From a virus, in the IMG/VR virus record IMGVR_UViG_3300031920_000373, positions 37,490 to 101,489 of that record: a DNA stretch of 64,000 nt, one strand, 5' to 3'. Position 1 is the first letter of the stretch, and every line of letters starts with the position of its first letter. This document shows, piece after piece, positions 40,099 through 49,037 of the stretch. The notes under the pieces are model-generated. The model saw only the letters and a list, made by a program, of their open reading frames with translations, had not been told where the DNA came from and searched no databases. Position numbers and translations under genes: made by a program.

Positions 40099-42129
40099 TT
40101 AAATTGTCTCTAATTCCGGTACATAAACCTGTGCATAAGCATTAAGCGGTCCTCTGACTGTCCATTTCCAATATTTCGTTTTATACTTAATCCTCAATAA
40201 GGATTCTTTCAAACTATCATCTTGTGTAATGGCTGTCAACGTTCCATTTTCAGATATCTGAAAGGCTCCCATATCTTCAGCCACCCATTCCCAATCAATA
40301 ATCTCATAGATCGGGAAATTAGTTGTTCCAACCCAATCAATAAATTCAACATATTCCCATTCTTCTTCATCTTCTGTGAAGTCTCCAGGGAGGCTGGCCT
40401 CTATATAAGAGGAGTCTTTAACAACTGAAATAGTGGGACCACCCGAAGTCACAAGTTCAAAAGGACCTGAATCAAAAGGAACTCTGAATCCTCTAATTAT
40501 TTTGGTGGTGCCGTCAACATCAATTTCTACCAATTTAATATCTGCCGCTGAACTGCCCTGGTCTGTGATTAAGAAGGCATTTTTACCTTCATTTATAATC
40601 ATAGAATCGGCAATGGATACTATATCCGTTTCAGAACTAAAAATTACGGAGGGTATAGTTACATCCCATAATGTTGGAGATACAGGGTATTTACTGGTAA
40701 TCAACATATCACCATTAGGTTTAGTTTGGATAATCCCTCCTACTGCATTTACCACTTTCTTTATTACAGCAAAGGGTGTTTCATCATTTGCAGAAATGGC
40801 ATAATTAGGAATAGCCCAATCAATTATATCCCAATCAACTGCGATACTTTGATAATCTGCCATTTGTTGTACAAGTGCGGAAGCATAAATCCCATCAGTG
40901 AAACTCTTTACCATTGTTTTAGAATAGGGTGAATCCAGTTTCGCTGTAGGACTTATCATATCTATTGCCCAAGTGGCACCAGTGGCGTTTGTTTTCTTCT
41001 TTCCTCTGGTTTCAATAAAGAGATTAAAAGTCACACCATCAATTATGCATGCCACCTCTCCATCCACTGGACAATTTTGATAATCAACCTCGGATGCTAA
41101 TTCCATGTTTCCGATAATAACGTATTTATCCATTCCTGCTTCTATATCGACTGAAAAGAAATCAATAGGAGTGCCATTTACTTCCACAGAAACACTTACT
41201 GTATTTTCCACCGATGTTTCCGATACCAAATAGTAAGGCATAGAAAAATCATTTGTTATTTTATTCAAGTTCTCCAATTCATAATTTTGTTCAAATGATG
41301 CAATGATATCCGTAGATGATATTCCCCAGGATTCATTTACAACCAATGTTGCTCCTGTAGTGAAAACATACAATTCAGTTACTTGGTTTCGTGATAATAA
41401 TGCATCATTATACCTCTGTTCAATTGCTTTGTATAATACTGAAGTATCTCCGTAAAATTCAGCATATGTTTTAAGTGTTGTAGGTCTATTTCCGTACAAT
41501 AAGTCTTTAGACGAAATAGAAAATGGAGCATCATTATAAAATTCCATATAAAATTCAGTAGCTACGGGTGAATCTGTATATGGTAAAATTTTAGAACTAA
41601 CAGAACAAGGTTTATCCTCGTACAACTCAATGAAATTCTTAATAGGTACAAGTGCGTCTGAGTATCTTAAAGAAATAATCCTTTTAAGAATAGAAGAATC
41701 AGCATAGTATTCATTAATAAGTGCAAGTGAGACTGGTTTATCTCCATACCACTCTACACACGTTATTCCCATCTTTAATCCATAGATCTCAGAAACAAAA
41801 TTTATATTAGGACGAGAAATACCCCAAATTTCCTCAATTGCTTTTATATTATCCGTACTAAAGGAATAGAACTCCTCAAAAACATGCGCAAGAGGAGGTG
41901 GTAATATCCACGGTAAATCAAACGCTCTATATGCATACGTATAATAAATCCATTCCTGATCAAAACTATGTACCGCATAAATATAGGAGGAGTAAGGTTC
42001 GTTAAATGTAGCTCTAACAGAGGTAATAACTGTACCTAATTCAAAATCTAATCTACCATTAGTTGGCGGAGTATAACCACCAACTAATGTAAAACTCACC
42101 TCTATTTCTGGAGGAACATATACTGCCAT
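40099..42129 (-). CDS. Tail-tip protein with seventeen 14-residue aromatic repeats
   Basis: 676 residues. After about 43 residues an array of 14-residue units runs to about residue 270, each with an aromatic at the same place and often YxDxP (ELYEDKP, EFYNDAP, EWYGDKP). From about 290 on the protein changes to a beta-rich domain (VSVSVEVNGTPIDFFSVDIEAG, then ITSKYPVSPTLWDV) resembling the structural core of siphovirus tail-tip/hub proteins. GGAGAAATAAA before the ATG. The repeat region could be an adhesin or a fibre shaft. Confidence 0.7.
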   Translation of the reverse strand: MAVYVPPEIEVSFTLVGGYTPPTNGRLDFELGTVITSVRATFNEPYSSYIYAVHSFDQEWIYYTYAYRAFDLPWILPPPLAHVFEEFYSFSTDNIKAIEEIWGISRPNINFVSEIYGLKMGITCVEWYGDKPVSLALINEYYADSSILKRIISLRYSDALVPIKNFIELYEDKPCSVSSKILPYTDSPVATEFYMEFYNDAPFSISSKDLLYGNRPTTLKTYAEFYGDTSVLYKAIEQRYNDALLSRNQVTELYVFTTGATLVVNESWGISSTDIIASFEQNYELENLNKITNDFSMPYYLVSETSVENTVSVSVEVNGTPIDFFSVDIEAGMDKYVIIGNMELASEVDYQNCPVDGEVACIIDGVTFNLFIETRGKKKTNATGATWAIDMISPTAKLDSPYSKTMVKSFTDGIYASALVQQMADYQSIAVDWDIIDWAIPNYAISANDETPFAVIKKVVNAVGGIIQTKPNGDMLITSKYPVSPTLWDVTIPSVIFSSETDIVSIADSMIINEGKNAFLITDQGSSAADIKLVEIDVDGTTKIIRGFRVPFDSGPFELVTSGGPTISVVKDSSYIEASLPGDFTEDEEEWEYVEFIDWVGTTNFPIYEIIDWEWVAEDMGAFQISENGTLTAITQDDSLKESLLRIKYKTKYWKWTVRGPLNAYAQVYVPELETI
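41290..42000 (-). repeat. Array of seventeen 42-base coding repeats
   Basis: Aromatic residues at 46, 60, 74, 88, 102, 116, 128, 142, 156, 170, 184, 198, 212, 226, 240, 254 and 268 of the protein give an exact 14-residue period with one 2-residue deletion. Nucleotide repeats have diverged while the protein pattern is kept. Confidence 0.9.
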
Positions 42130-42144
42130 TTTATTTCTCCTATT

Positions 42145-42438
42145 CTATCCTGTAAAAGGAACGTGTTCATAAATAAGTGAATTTTCATCTACACCACCTA
42201 TGCATATGACTCTAAATTCAGTATCCAAATCAATTACTTTAACCGAGATACTCCATATGCCTGTTGTTGGATCAGATGTGGTAGTTCCAGCTAATTCAGT
42301 TGTACCATTTAATATTGTATACACAAGAATAGTCCTTTCTACAGGCACCCCACTTACTGTGACTACTCCCCAAAGAGATTGTGAGGCAACTCTCGCTCCC
42401 TTAAATACAGGAATAAATTTACCAGCTAATACAGCCAT
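42145..42438 (-). CDS. Ig-like/carboxypeptidase-regulatory-like small protein
   Basis: 97 residues. VVTVSGVPVERTILVY, then TTTSDPTTGIWSISVKVIDLD and FRVICIGG is the strand pattern of a small beta-sandwich used in phage tips for adsorption. GGAGGTATAAAAA before the ATG. Confidence 0.62.
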   Translation of the reverse strand: MAVLAGKFIPVFKGARVASQSLWGVVTVSGVPVERTILVYTILNGTTELAGTTTSDPTTGIWSISVKVIDLDTEFRVICIGGVDENSLIYEHVPFTG

Positions 42439-42441
42439 TTT

Positions 42442-43485
42442 TTATACCTCCAATATAGCAAAATATAGATTGCTATAAAATTTATGACATCTCCATTTTG
42501 TTCCGTCTACTTCAAGAAGTAGGTCATGTATCGTATAAAATGCATTAAAAGTGCCTGTTTTGCAATATTTGTCCAGATACCCCGGACATCCTGATGCATG
42601 TGTGAGTAATGTTTGGTATATGCCTACAAAATCACTAAAACTTTCAGGATCATAATTACTTACAGGTAAATTAGGAGTAATTAGCATAGGAGTAGATTGT
42701 ATTAAAGTCCCATCTGGCAGTATTAAAGACACTACTGTACTATATGAGATAGTGGAGTTTTGTGCAAATAATCCCACATGATCTGAGAATTTACATCCTG
42801 TGGTATAACTATTTACTAAATCAACTGTTATGATATTTCCAGATAATGTAATAATTGTTGATTTTTCTATTTTAACTGTGGAATTATCATTAGTATGGGT
42901 AGTCCTTACATATACATCCATACCAATGAACCAATGAGAAGGAATAGCATCAAGGGTAACAGACACACCACTACCCGCCGTTAACGAAGAAGCACTAATC
43001 CCTGCCACCCCTGTTAAACCTGGGTATATGGGAAGGGCTCTTCCCATAATAGTAGGATAGGAATAAGTTACATCTTTATCAAATATAGGGAGAATGTAGT
43101 CAAGATTTCCATATACCCATAAGTATGAATTGGAAGTAGTATCACTGACCTGTGCAAGGGTCGTACTGGTATTTACCTGATTAGCTCCTGTGTGTGTTGT
43201 GGGGTCCCATGCCTGAAATAAATGAAAGTTCATATAACTGGAAGCCCACGACATCCTAATGTACATGTCATCATCTCCACCTTCGCCCGGAGAATAAAAA
43301 ACACACCAATCGTTAAGTTGTGGATTGTCCTCATCTACTGCGTAAGAAGAATCAAATAAGGTCCACCCTATTCCTGTTGTAGAATAATCATAAGTTCCAT
43401 TTCGGGCACAAATAAAATCTCTCCATCTTGAAAATACTTCTTTTTTGCTCGTCACATTAACATTTAACAAGTTTTTATATGCCAT
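42442..43485 (-). CDS. Virion structural protein, 347 aa
   Basis: Beta-rich, aromatic and Ser/Thr-rich (YTTGCKFSDHVGLFAQNS, MYIRMSWASSYMNFHLF). No recognised domain; likely a tail-tip or fibre component on composition and place. GGGAGAAACAAA before the ATG. Confidence 0.62.
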   Translation of the reverse strand: MAYKNLLNVNVTSKKEVFSRWRDFICARNGTYDYSTTGIGWTLFDSSYAVDEDNPQLNDWCVFYSPGEGGDDDMYIRMSWASSYMNFHLFQAWDPTTHTGANQVNTSTTLAQVSDTTSNSYLWVYGNLDYILPIFDKDVTYSYPTIMGRALPIYPGLTGVAGISASSLTAGSGVSVTLDAIPSHWFIGMDVYVRTTHTNDNSTVKIEKSTIITLSGNIITVDLVNSYTTGCKFSDHVGLFAQNSTISYSTVVSLILPDGTLIQSTPMLITPNLPVSNYDPESFSDFVGIYQTLLTHASGCPGYLDKYCKTGTFNAFYTIHDLLLEVDGTKWRCHKFYSNLYFAILEV

Positions 43486-43508
43486 TTTGTTTCTCCCTGT
43501 TTGATACT

Positions 43509-43811
43509 TTATTTCATTATCTCACTATACCTACATTTTTTACACCCAAGTATCAATAACTTTTCTGCATTTATTATAGGTAATAATATTCCTTCATCAC
43601 ACATAGGGCATTTATACCCTTGTCTCTCTTTATGAACTTTGGTAATTACCTCTTTTTGATGTTTTTTACCAACTACTATTCTTAGTTGTAAATGATCCTC
43701 TATTTCTTTTTTTAAAACAGATATAGTATCAATTCCTTCTCTCTCACAAATAGTTAATAAGGCGATTGCATTTTGTAAATCTCTTCCTGTAAATGCTTCA
43801 AAATTTAACAT
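43509..43811 (-). CDS. Zinc-ribbon protein in the tail region, 100 aa
   Basis: Helical first half; C-terminal YKCPMCDEGILL and LGCKKCRYSEIMK form a zinc ribbon. ATG 43811 with AGGAGTGGAT is preferred to the GTG at 43817. Unusual among virion genes; could be an assembly factor. Confidence 0.65.
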   Translation of the reverse strand: MLNFEAFTGRDLQNAIALLTICEREGIDTISVLKKEIEDHLQLRIVVGKKHQKEVITKVHKERQGYKCPMCDEGILLPIINAEKLLILGCKKCRYSEIMK

Positions 43812-45784
43812 ATCCACTCCTGAACATAAATAGCGTTATTATACATTTTCCATCCGTACCCTGCTTGACAAGTACATTCCGGGTAACAATCCTGGTAAAT
43901 AGTGCTTGGTTTACAATAAGGAGTATGCTCCGGATTTAATAAAAAACCACAAGCATCCTCCGATTCCGGAAAGGATACTTCCCCTGCATTCATTACAGCA
44001 AGAGTTACTGAAATTACGCCATTTATAGACCAACCAGCATAAGAGCTTGTTATTGGTTTGGCACACGCCGCACCACTTCCCGGAGCATAAATGTCCCAAC
44101 CATTTGTTGGACAAACAGGACCACACGCTTCACTTACATATTCAAATAAAGTATAGGAAGTATAAACATTTTGTGAATATTTATACTTCCCTTCATACGC
44201 TATTGCTGTACTTCCTGAATATTCAGTAGCTACAAAAGTTCTTGGATAAAGAGATGCTGAGTACTCAACAGCAACACCCCACCCACCCGCCGTAGATCGT
44301 ACAGAACCACTTGTATCAGAGCATATATCCTCAATATTTACAACACACATACCACAAGCATCCATATCAGCATAAAGAGTAACATACTGCTTTGTTGTAA
44401 TTATGGTTGTTTTTGAATGTACAGGATCTAAATAAAAACCTTCACCATTGACAGAAACAGTGGTGAGGCCTCCTACAAAACCGCCTGTCCAATAAACCAT
44501 TCCAGCTGTATCAGGAGCTATAGTATCCACACTATTTATTTCATCATATAACAAAGAATCATAAGATTCAGAATCACAACATCCTTTAGGATTAACCTCT
44601 TGAACATATTTAATAGTCCCACAAACTCCGTCCTCTGGACCTACCCCAACTAATATAACTCGCTCATCATGAAAGGCATTATCTAAATGAAAATCTGGAC
44701 CCTTTATTATACCGGCACCCCCTAACCAATTTGATGTTCTAACCTCGCAAGAAGGAAGACTAACCTGAGCCTCAACAGTAGAAACACAGCAATTGTCTAC
44801 ATAAAAATCCTCTTCACTTCCCTCCCATGTCTCTTCTTCATAACAAGGAACATACGTGTTTATATGTCTCGCCTGCCACCAAAAATTCAAAGCACCTTGT
44901 TCTGTATCCGAATGAGGTGTTGCGGGGGAATCTGGACAGGGTACTTCTGCAACAACACTGTAAGAATCCTTAATATTACCCGAACATTGGCATATTTGAC
45001 TATAAATATACCTTTGATAACAAACATCAAGATCAGTTGGTTCCTCTGATTCATCGGGAGTGCTTTTCCCATTTGTTGAAGATATGGGATTACACCCTAA
45101 AAGATTTACGGCAGTTGCATCCTCTGTTGGTTTGCTCACATTTTCACTGTAGGCGATCTCTTTATAAAACACAATACATTTTGCATCTTGTGCCTCAGAA
45201 TCAGTACCGTTGACTTTAATGGTTACTTTATCATATTTAGTAAGGTAAGAAAATGACAGATGTTTTGTGTAATCATTTTTCAATAATGCCCGTGCTCCTA
45301 CAAAAGATACAATTTCTTCATCACATTTGATATGGCCTACAATAGGGTAATCCACCTCAATTTTTCTTTCTTCAGGAAATACTAATGTTTCTATTGTTTT
45401 TTCTACCACCTCGGTACTAAGAATAGTCCCATCATTAATAACCAATTTATAAGGAATATCAAAATGAGATCTATAAATATACAAAGTTGCCTCATAACTA
45501 TATGAATTGGCATCATATTTACAAGGATCATAACTTATAGAACCAAAAGCAACAGATAGGAGTGGTTCCACTTCTTCTTCTTCAAAGACTTTGGCTTCTT
45601 GACCTCCTACTAAAGCAGAATCCTCATTACAAGGATCAATATCATATATGGAATCAATTACGGTTGCGGCATCAGATAAAGATACAAAATCTGATTCAGG
45701 TGGCTGTACTTCAATCCTTGCCCAGAATTTTTCAGTAAGCCCATCAACACTTCCAAAATTTACGTTTATATTTACATCATTCAT
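43805..45784 (-). CDS. Large Cys-rich tail protein, paralogue C
   Basis: 659 residues with about 30 cysteines, many in pairs or CxC/CxxC (NCCVST, KGCCDS, ACGMC, CYPECTCQ). The N-terminal 230 residues share the plan of the two upstream genes: DLLYSM-like LVINDGTILSTEV, conserved strand segments and an Ile/Val-rich end. ATG 45784 overlaps the upstream stop by 8 bases (ATGAATGA). Disulphides in a mature virion protein, or metal sites, would both fit. Confidence 0.65.
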   Translation of the reverse strand: MNDVNINVNFGSVDGLTEKFWARIEVQPPESDFVSLSDAATVIDSIYDIDPCNEDSALVGGQEAKVFEEEEVEPLLSVAFGSISYDPCKYDANSYSYEATLYIYRSHFDIPYKLVINDGTILSTEVVEKTIETLVFPEERKIEVDYPIVGHIKCDEEIVSFVGARALLKNDYTKHLSFSYLTKYDKVTIKVNGTDSEAQDAKCIVFYKEIAYSENVSKPTEDATAVNLLGCNPISSTNGKSTPDESEEPTDLDVCYQRYIYSQICQCSGNIKDSYSVVAEVPCPDSPATPHSDTEQGALNFWWQARHINTYVPCYEEETWEGSEEDFYVDNCCVSTVEAQVSLPSCEVRTSNWLGGAGIIKGPDFHLDNAFHDERVILVGVGPEDGVCGTIKYVQEVNPKGCCDSESYDSLLYDEINSVDTIAPDTAGMVYWTGGFVGGLTTVSVNGEGFYLDPVHSKTTIITTKQYVTLYADMDACGMCVVNIEDICSDTSGSVRSTAGGWGVAVEYSASLYPRTFVATEYSGSTAIAYEGKYKYSQNVYTSYTLFEYVSEACGPVCPTNGWDIYAPGSGAACAKPITSSYAGWSINGVISVTLAVMNAGEVSFPESEDACGFLLNPEHTPYCKPSTIYQDCYPECTCQAGYGWKMYNNAIYVQEWIC

Positions 45785-46679
45785 TGTCACACCCTGTTCC
45801 ACCTAAATCAGATCTGACTGTATCAAGAATCTCGCCTGTGCAAGTTGAATAATAAATTGTAGTGGAATACGTTTGATTTTCCTCAGTGTCTAATATACTA
45901 CCAGCACATCGGGGCCATAATGTAGGATACCCATCATCACATTCAGCTAAAAAATCCAGTACAGGTTTTGGTATTTTTAACTCAAGCATCTCTTCTTGTT
46001 CCTCTCCATTCTCATCTATATAGGTACAAATCACACTACACCTCACATTGGTAATAGAAGTATAAGAAGTTTGATTGGCTATTATTCCAAATATTTCAGC
46101 CCTGCCTGTTTGTGACTTAGGAAATGATAGGGTTGCGGTGTATTTATATCCCTGGGCCATTATATTTGCACGAACAATACCGAATACATCTTGTGTGAAT
46201 GTAAGATAAGGTCCATTTACAGTTATATCGGGTGAATCTAATAAATGTCCTAAATCATCATAAACAGGAGATTCCCAACCAAAAGAGGATACCACAGGAT
46301 CAATCAGATAAGGCATTTGCACTTTATCATCCAGTGGAATTACTATATTTCCCACCTTCGGTACTGAATCATGAATCCGACTGGACAAAGAACCTTGATT
46401 AATTGTCATAGAATAAAGCAAATCCATGTTGGAAGGGAATACCCAAAAATCCAATTTAATCTCTATAGTTGTAGGGGTGAACATTACATAATCAAGGCTT
46501 GTAGGAACATAAGAGAAGGATGTTAATCCAGATGCAGATCTATTTATCATTTGAAAAATATCAAATAGATTGGCATCTAAAGAGGTCTCAGGTATTACTT
46601 CCTGTTCCATCTTTACCCATATTTCCTGTTCGTTTATGTCTGCACTACTAAAATCAACTGTCTTTATTGCTGTACTCAT
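45777..46679 (-). CDS. Tail protein, paralogue B
   Basis: 300 residues. SSFGWESPVYDDLGHLL to FGIVRANIMAQGYKYTATL and GRAEIFGIIAN aligns with SYSWLGSVYDSFGNVV to YGTLKVEYQVTQHKYSLKV and GTDLFGAVVYG of the 46746 protein. Seven cysteines near the C-terminus. GAAGGGAAATG lies before the start. Beta-rich virion protein. Confidence 0.65.
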   Translation of the reverse strand: MSTAIKTVDFSSADINEQEIWVKMEQEVIPETSLDANLFDIFQMINRSASGLTSFSYVPTSLDYVMFTPTTIEIKLDFWVFPSNMDLLYSMTINQGSLSSRIHDSVPKVGNIVIPLDDKVQMPYLIDPVVSSFGWESPVYDDLGHLLDSPDITVNGPYLTFTQDVFGIVRANIMAQGYKYTATLSFPKSQTGRAEIFGIIANQTSYTSITNVRCSVICTYIDENGEEQEEMLELKIPKPVLDFLAECDDGYPTLWPRCAGSILDTEENQTYSTTIYYSTCTGEILDTVRSDLGGTGCDNE

Positions 46680-46745
46680 ATCATCAACATTTCCCTTCTG
46701 TTTAAGACTGTTTTAAAAGTTTTTGATAGTGATGTATGCGCTTTA

Positions 46746-47552
46746 TTATATATACGTCACAACATCGCTTAAAACTAATTGGGAACAATAGTCAGTTGTT
46801 ATAACCCTATCTACTTTTGGTGCTTTTGTAGGGGGACTACCAGCATCATCCCCATCCTCTGGATCTTCTACAGAAAATCCACCACAATTCATTGTTCCTT
46901 CTAAGAGTTCATCAAGATTTGGTGGGTTGTCTAACTCTAACCAAGATATGCCTTGATCATAAACACCGTAAACAACGGCACCAAAAAGGTCTGTTCCTGT
47001 ATCTCTGCGAGTAACTTTAAGTGAATATTTGTGCTGTGTAACTTGATATTCAACCTTCAAAGTGCCATACACTTTTGAAAATAAGGAAACTTTACCATTT
47101 GAATCTATAACCAAAGAAGGGGGACTCACTACATTTCCAAAACTATCATAAACAGAACCTAACCAAGAATAACTAACATTTCCCACAGGGGTAAACGTTA
47201 AATCTGATTCTTTGGAAATATCAAATGAAATTAATTCTTGGTGTGCATATGAATCAACAATGCGTTCATATAACTCGCCATAACTGGTGTGTAATTGATA
47301 GGACAAATCTGAAACTCTCGGATAAGCGTATATAATGGATGTGCAAGATCCGTCAGAATTTAATCCACAATCAATATCGTTTGATATGGTATTACTTAAA
47401 AGAACGTTATGGGTAAAATTATAAAAATCAGACATTCGTACCTTGCCTATATTATCTATCCAATCCTCTTGAGTAAGAATCAACATATCTCGTAATCCCG
47501 AGTCTTCTTTGGCTTCAGAAAAATTCACAACCATTGAGGTTTCAATTGACAT
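46746..47552 (-). CDS. Tail protein, paralogue A
   Basis: 268 residues; AAGGAGATATAGA before ATG 47552, which is preferred to an upstream in-frame ATG inside the hairpin. Beta-rich; shares the middle 90 residues' pattern with paralogue B. Pro/Asp-rich linker (EDPEDGDDAGSPPTKAP) before a short C-terminal segment. Confidence 0.65.
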   Translation of the reverse strand: MSIETSMVVNFSEAKEDSGLRDMLILTQEDWIDNIGKVRMSDFYNFTHNVLLSNTISNDIDCGLNSDGSCTSIIYAYPRVSDLSYQLHTSYGELYERIVDSYAHQELISFDISKESDLTFTPVGNVSYSWLGSVYDSFGNVVSPPSLVIDSNGKVSLFSKVYGTLKVEYQVTQHKYSLKVTRRDTGTDLFGAVVYGVYDQGISWLELDNPPNLDELLEGTMNCGGFSVEDPEDGDDAGSPPTKAPKVDRVITTDYCSQLVLSDVVTYI

Positions 47553-47566
47553 TCTATATCTCCTTA

Positions 47567-47598
47567 TATAGTGTCCCCAAAAAACAGGGGACACTATA
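47567..47598. terminator. Perfect 12-bp hairpin between tail genes
   Basis: TATAGTGTCCCC and GGGGACACTATA, loop of 8. On the transcribed strand the loop is T-rich and no T-run follows, and the next Shine-Dalgarno site (AAGGAG) begins right after it. It may be an attenuator or an mRNA 3'-stabiliser that separates expression of the 48644 gene from those after it. Confidence 0.55.
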
Positions 47599-47606
47599 AT
47601 CAGACC

Positions 47607-48644
47607 TTACGCACTTTCACCAGAAAAAACAACTGTAACTTTATTGCCTGTCAAGGATGCGGCTCCAGCAGGAACAACTCTCATCTGCCAAATTCCTTCC
47701 GTAGATGGCACAGTATGGAATACAATAGTATCGCCCAAGGCCCACGTTCCGGAAAAACCCGCAGTTTCCAAAGTGAAATAAGGTTTAGTAACGTCAGAAT
47801 TGTTTGGAAGATAATCAGTATTTTTATCCCCTCCTGACAAAGTTACACCTGCTACATTGGACGCCGCTGTAAAATTTATGGCGTCAGTAAAGGTTATTGT
47901 AACAGTTTGATCAATGGATCCGATATTGTCAAGAAGAACAGGATTTGTGGCATCGTCATACGCCCCGTCACCTACGGTAGTATCTACAAAACTATCAAAT
48001 GATCCTACAATATCCCCCGGCTCAAGAACAGACATGATTCTTGTGCCATTTGTATAATCATCTGTATTATAGGCATTTGCAAGAGTTCCAACAATGGTTA
48101 TGGTTACATCCAGAGTTGACACAGTTGGAACACCTGAGATCACATGAATCTCTTCTGTTCCCGATCCTGATGAGGGGGCATCCTTATTGGTTATTCTAAT
48201 TGTGTCACCATCACGGAAAATTTCATCGGCACCTCCCGGAACAAGAGATGCATTCTCAACTGTAACGGTAAAGACCGAAACACCTGAAGCAATATTCGCC
48301 TGAAGAGTAGCACAACCATAATGATCCTCTGTTCCTACTATATCAGCCTGTGTGTCTGTCTGAGTTCCCAGAAACAAGGTGACCCAATCATCGCCCTGAG
48401 TTATGATGTCCATCCAAATCTGGGTGTTGTACAATGTTTCATCGGCATCATTAGCAACTTTCAAAAAGGTTTTTCTATACTTGGTTGATCCAGCAGTTCT
48501 TTCCGCTTTAAAAACAGAAGGCCATACGTTGTTCACAACTCCAGAAGTGACAACGGCAGTATTATCCAATAAACCTCCGTTGGCACCCACATCACTTACC
48601 ACTTTACTTTTTAACATTACAAGTTCACTGTCTACTATTGCCAT
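47607..48644 (-). CDS. Tail structural protein, 345 aa
   Basis: MAIVDSELVMLKSKVV start; rich in beta strands, Gly, Ala, Ser, Thr, with DGDTIRITNKDAPSSGSGTEEIHVIS. Composition resembles the tail tube protein at 54829 (both contain ATN-DADET-like and GDTALIGD/FLGTQT segments), but a homology claim would need alignment. GGAGAAAAGATT before the ATG. Confidence 0.65.
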   Translation of the reverse strand: MAIVDSELVMLKSKVVSDVGANGGLLDNTAVVTSGVVNNVWPSVFKAERTAGSTKYRKTFLKVANDADETLYNTQIWMDIITQGDDWVTLFLGTQTDTQADIVGTEDHYGCATLQANIASGVSVFTVTVENASLVPGGADEIFRDGDTIRITNKDAPSSGSGTEEIHVISGVPTVSTLDVTITIVGTLANAYNTDDYTNGTRIMSVLEPGDIVGSFDSFVDTTVGDGAYDDATNPVLLDNIGSIDQTVTITFTDAINFTAASNVAGVTLSGGDKNTDYLPNNSDVTKPYFTLETAGFSGTWALGDTIVFHTVPSTEGIWQMRVVPAGAASLTGNKVTVVFSGESA

Positions 48645-48656
48645 AATCTTTTCTCC

Positions 48657-49037
48657 TTATACTTCTATTAAAATTAGTTGTCCAGAATACAAATCACCGA
48701 CTGCCTGATTCGGACGAGGAATTAAAGGAGTTACTTGAACACCCCCTGCCTGAATTTTGACATCATAATCAGTACCCTCATAATGAAAAACTATTGTGGA
48801 TCCTGCTTGTTCAAGGAACTTGAACTCAATTATTTGTGACCTGGTAAAAAACCCTTCATAAGAGCTATCACTTGCCACAGCAACAAGGTTAATTGTTCTA
48901 CCTTTTGATAACGGTAAATTCTGAATAACCAAATTACCTAATATGGTTCTTTGGGTGTTCTGGGAGATGGCTGGATTATCAAACTCATTCTCCCAAATCA
49001 AATCCTCACTTAATGTCTCTCCATTTAATGTTATCAT
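48657..49037 (-). CDS. Tail protein following the tape measure, 126 aa
   Basis: Beta-rich (MITLNGETLSEDLIWENEF, IIEFKFLEQAGSTIVFHYE). The place right after the tape measure is that of distal tail or minor tail proteins. ATGA overlap with the tape measure gene. Confidence 0.65.
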   Translation of the reverse strand: MITLNGETLSEDLIWENEFDNPAISQNTQRTILGNLVIQNLPLSKGRTINLVAVASDSSYEGFFTRSQIIEFKFLEQAGSTIVFHYEGTDYDVKIQAGGVQVTPLIPRPNQAVGDLYSGQLILIEV

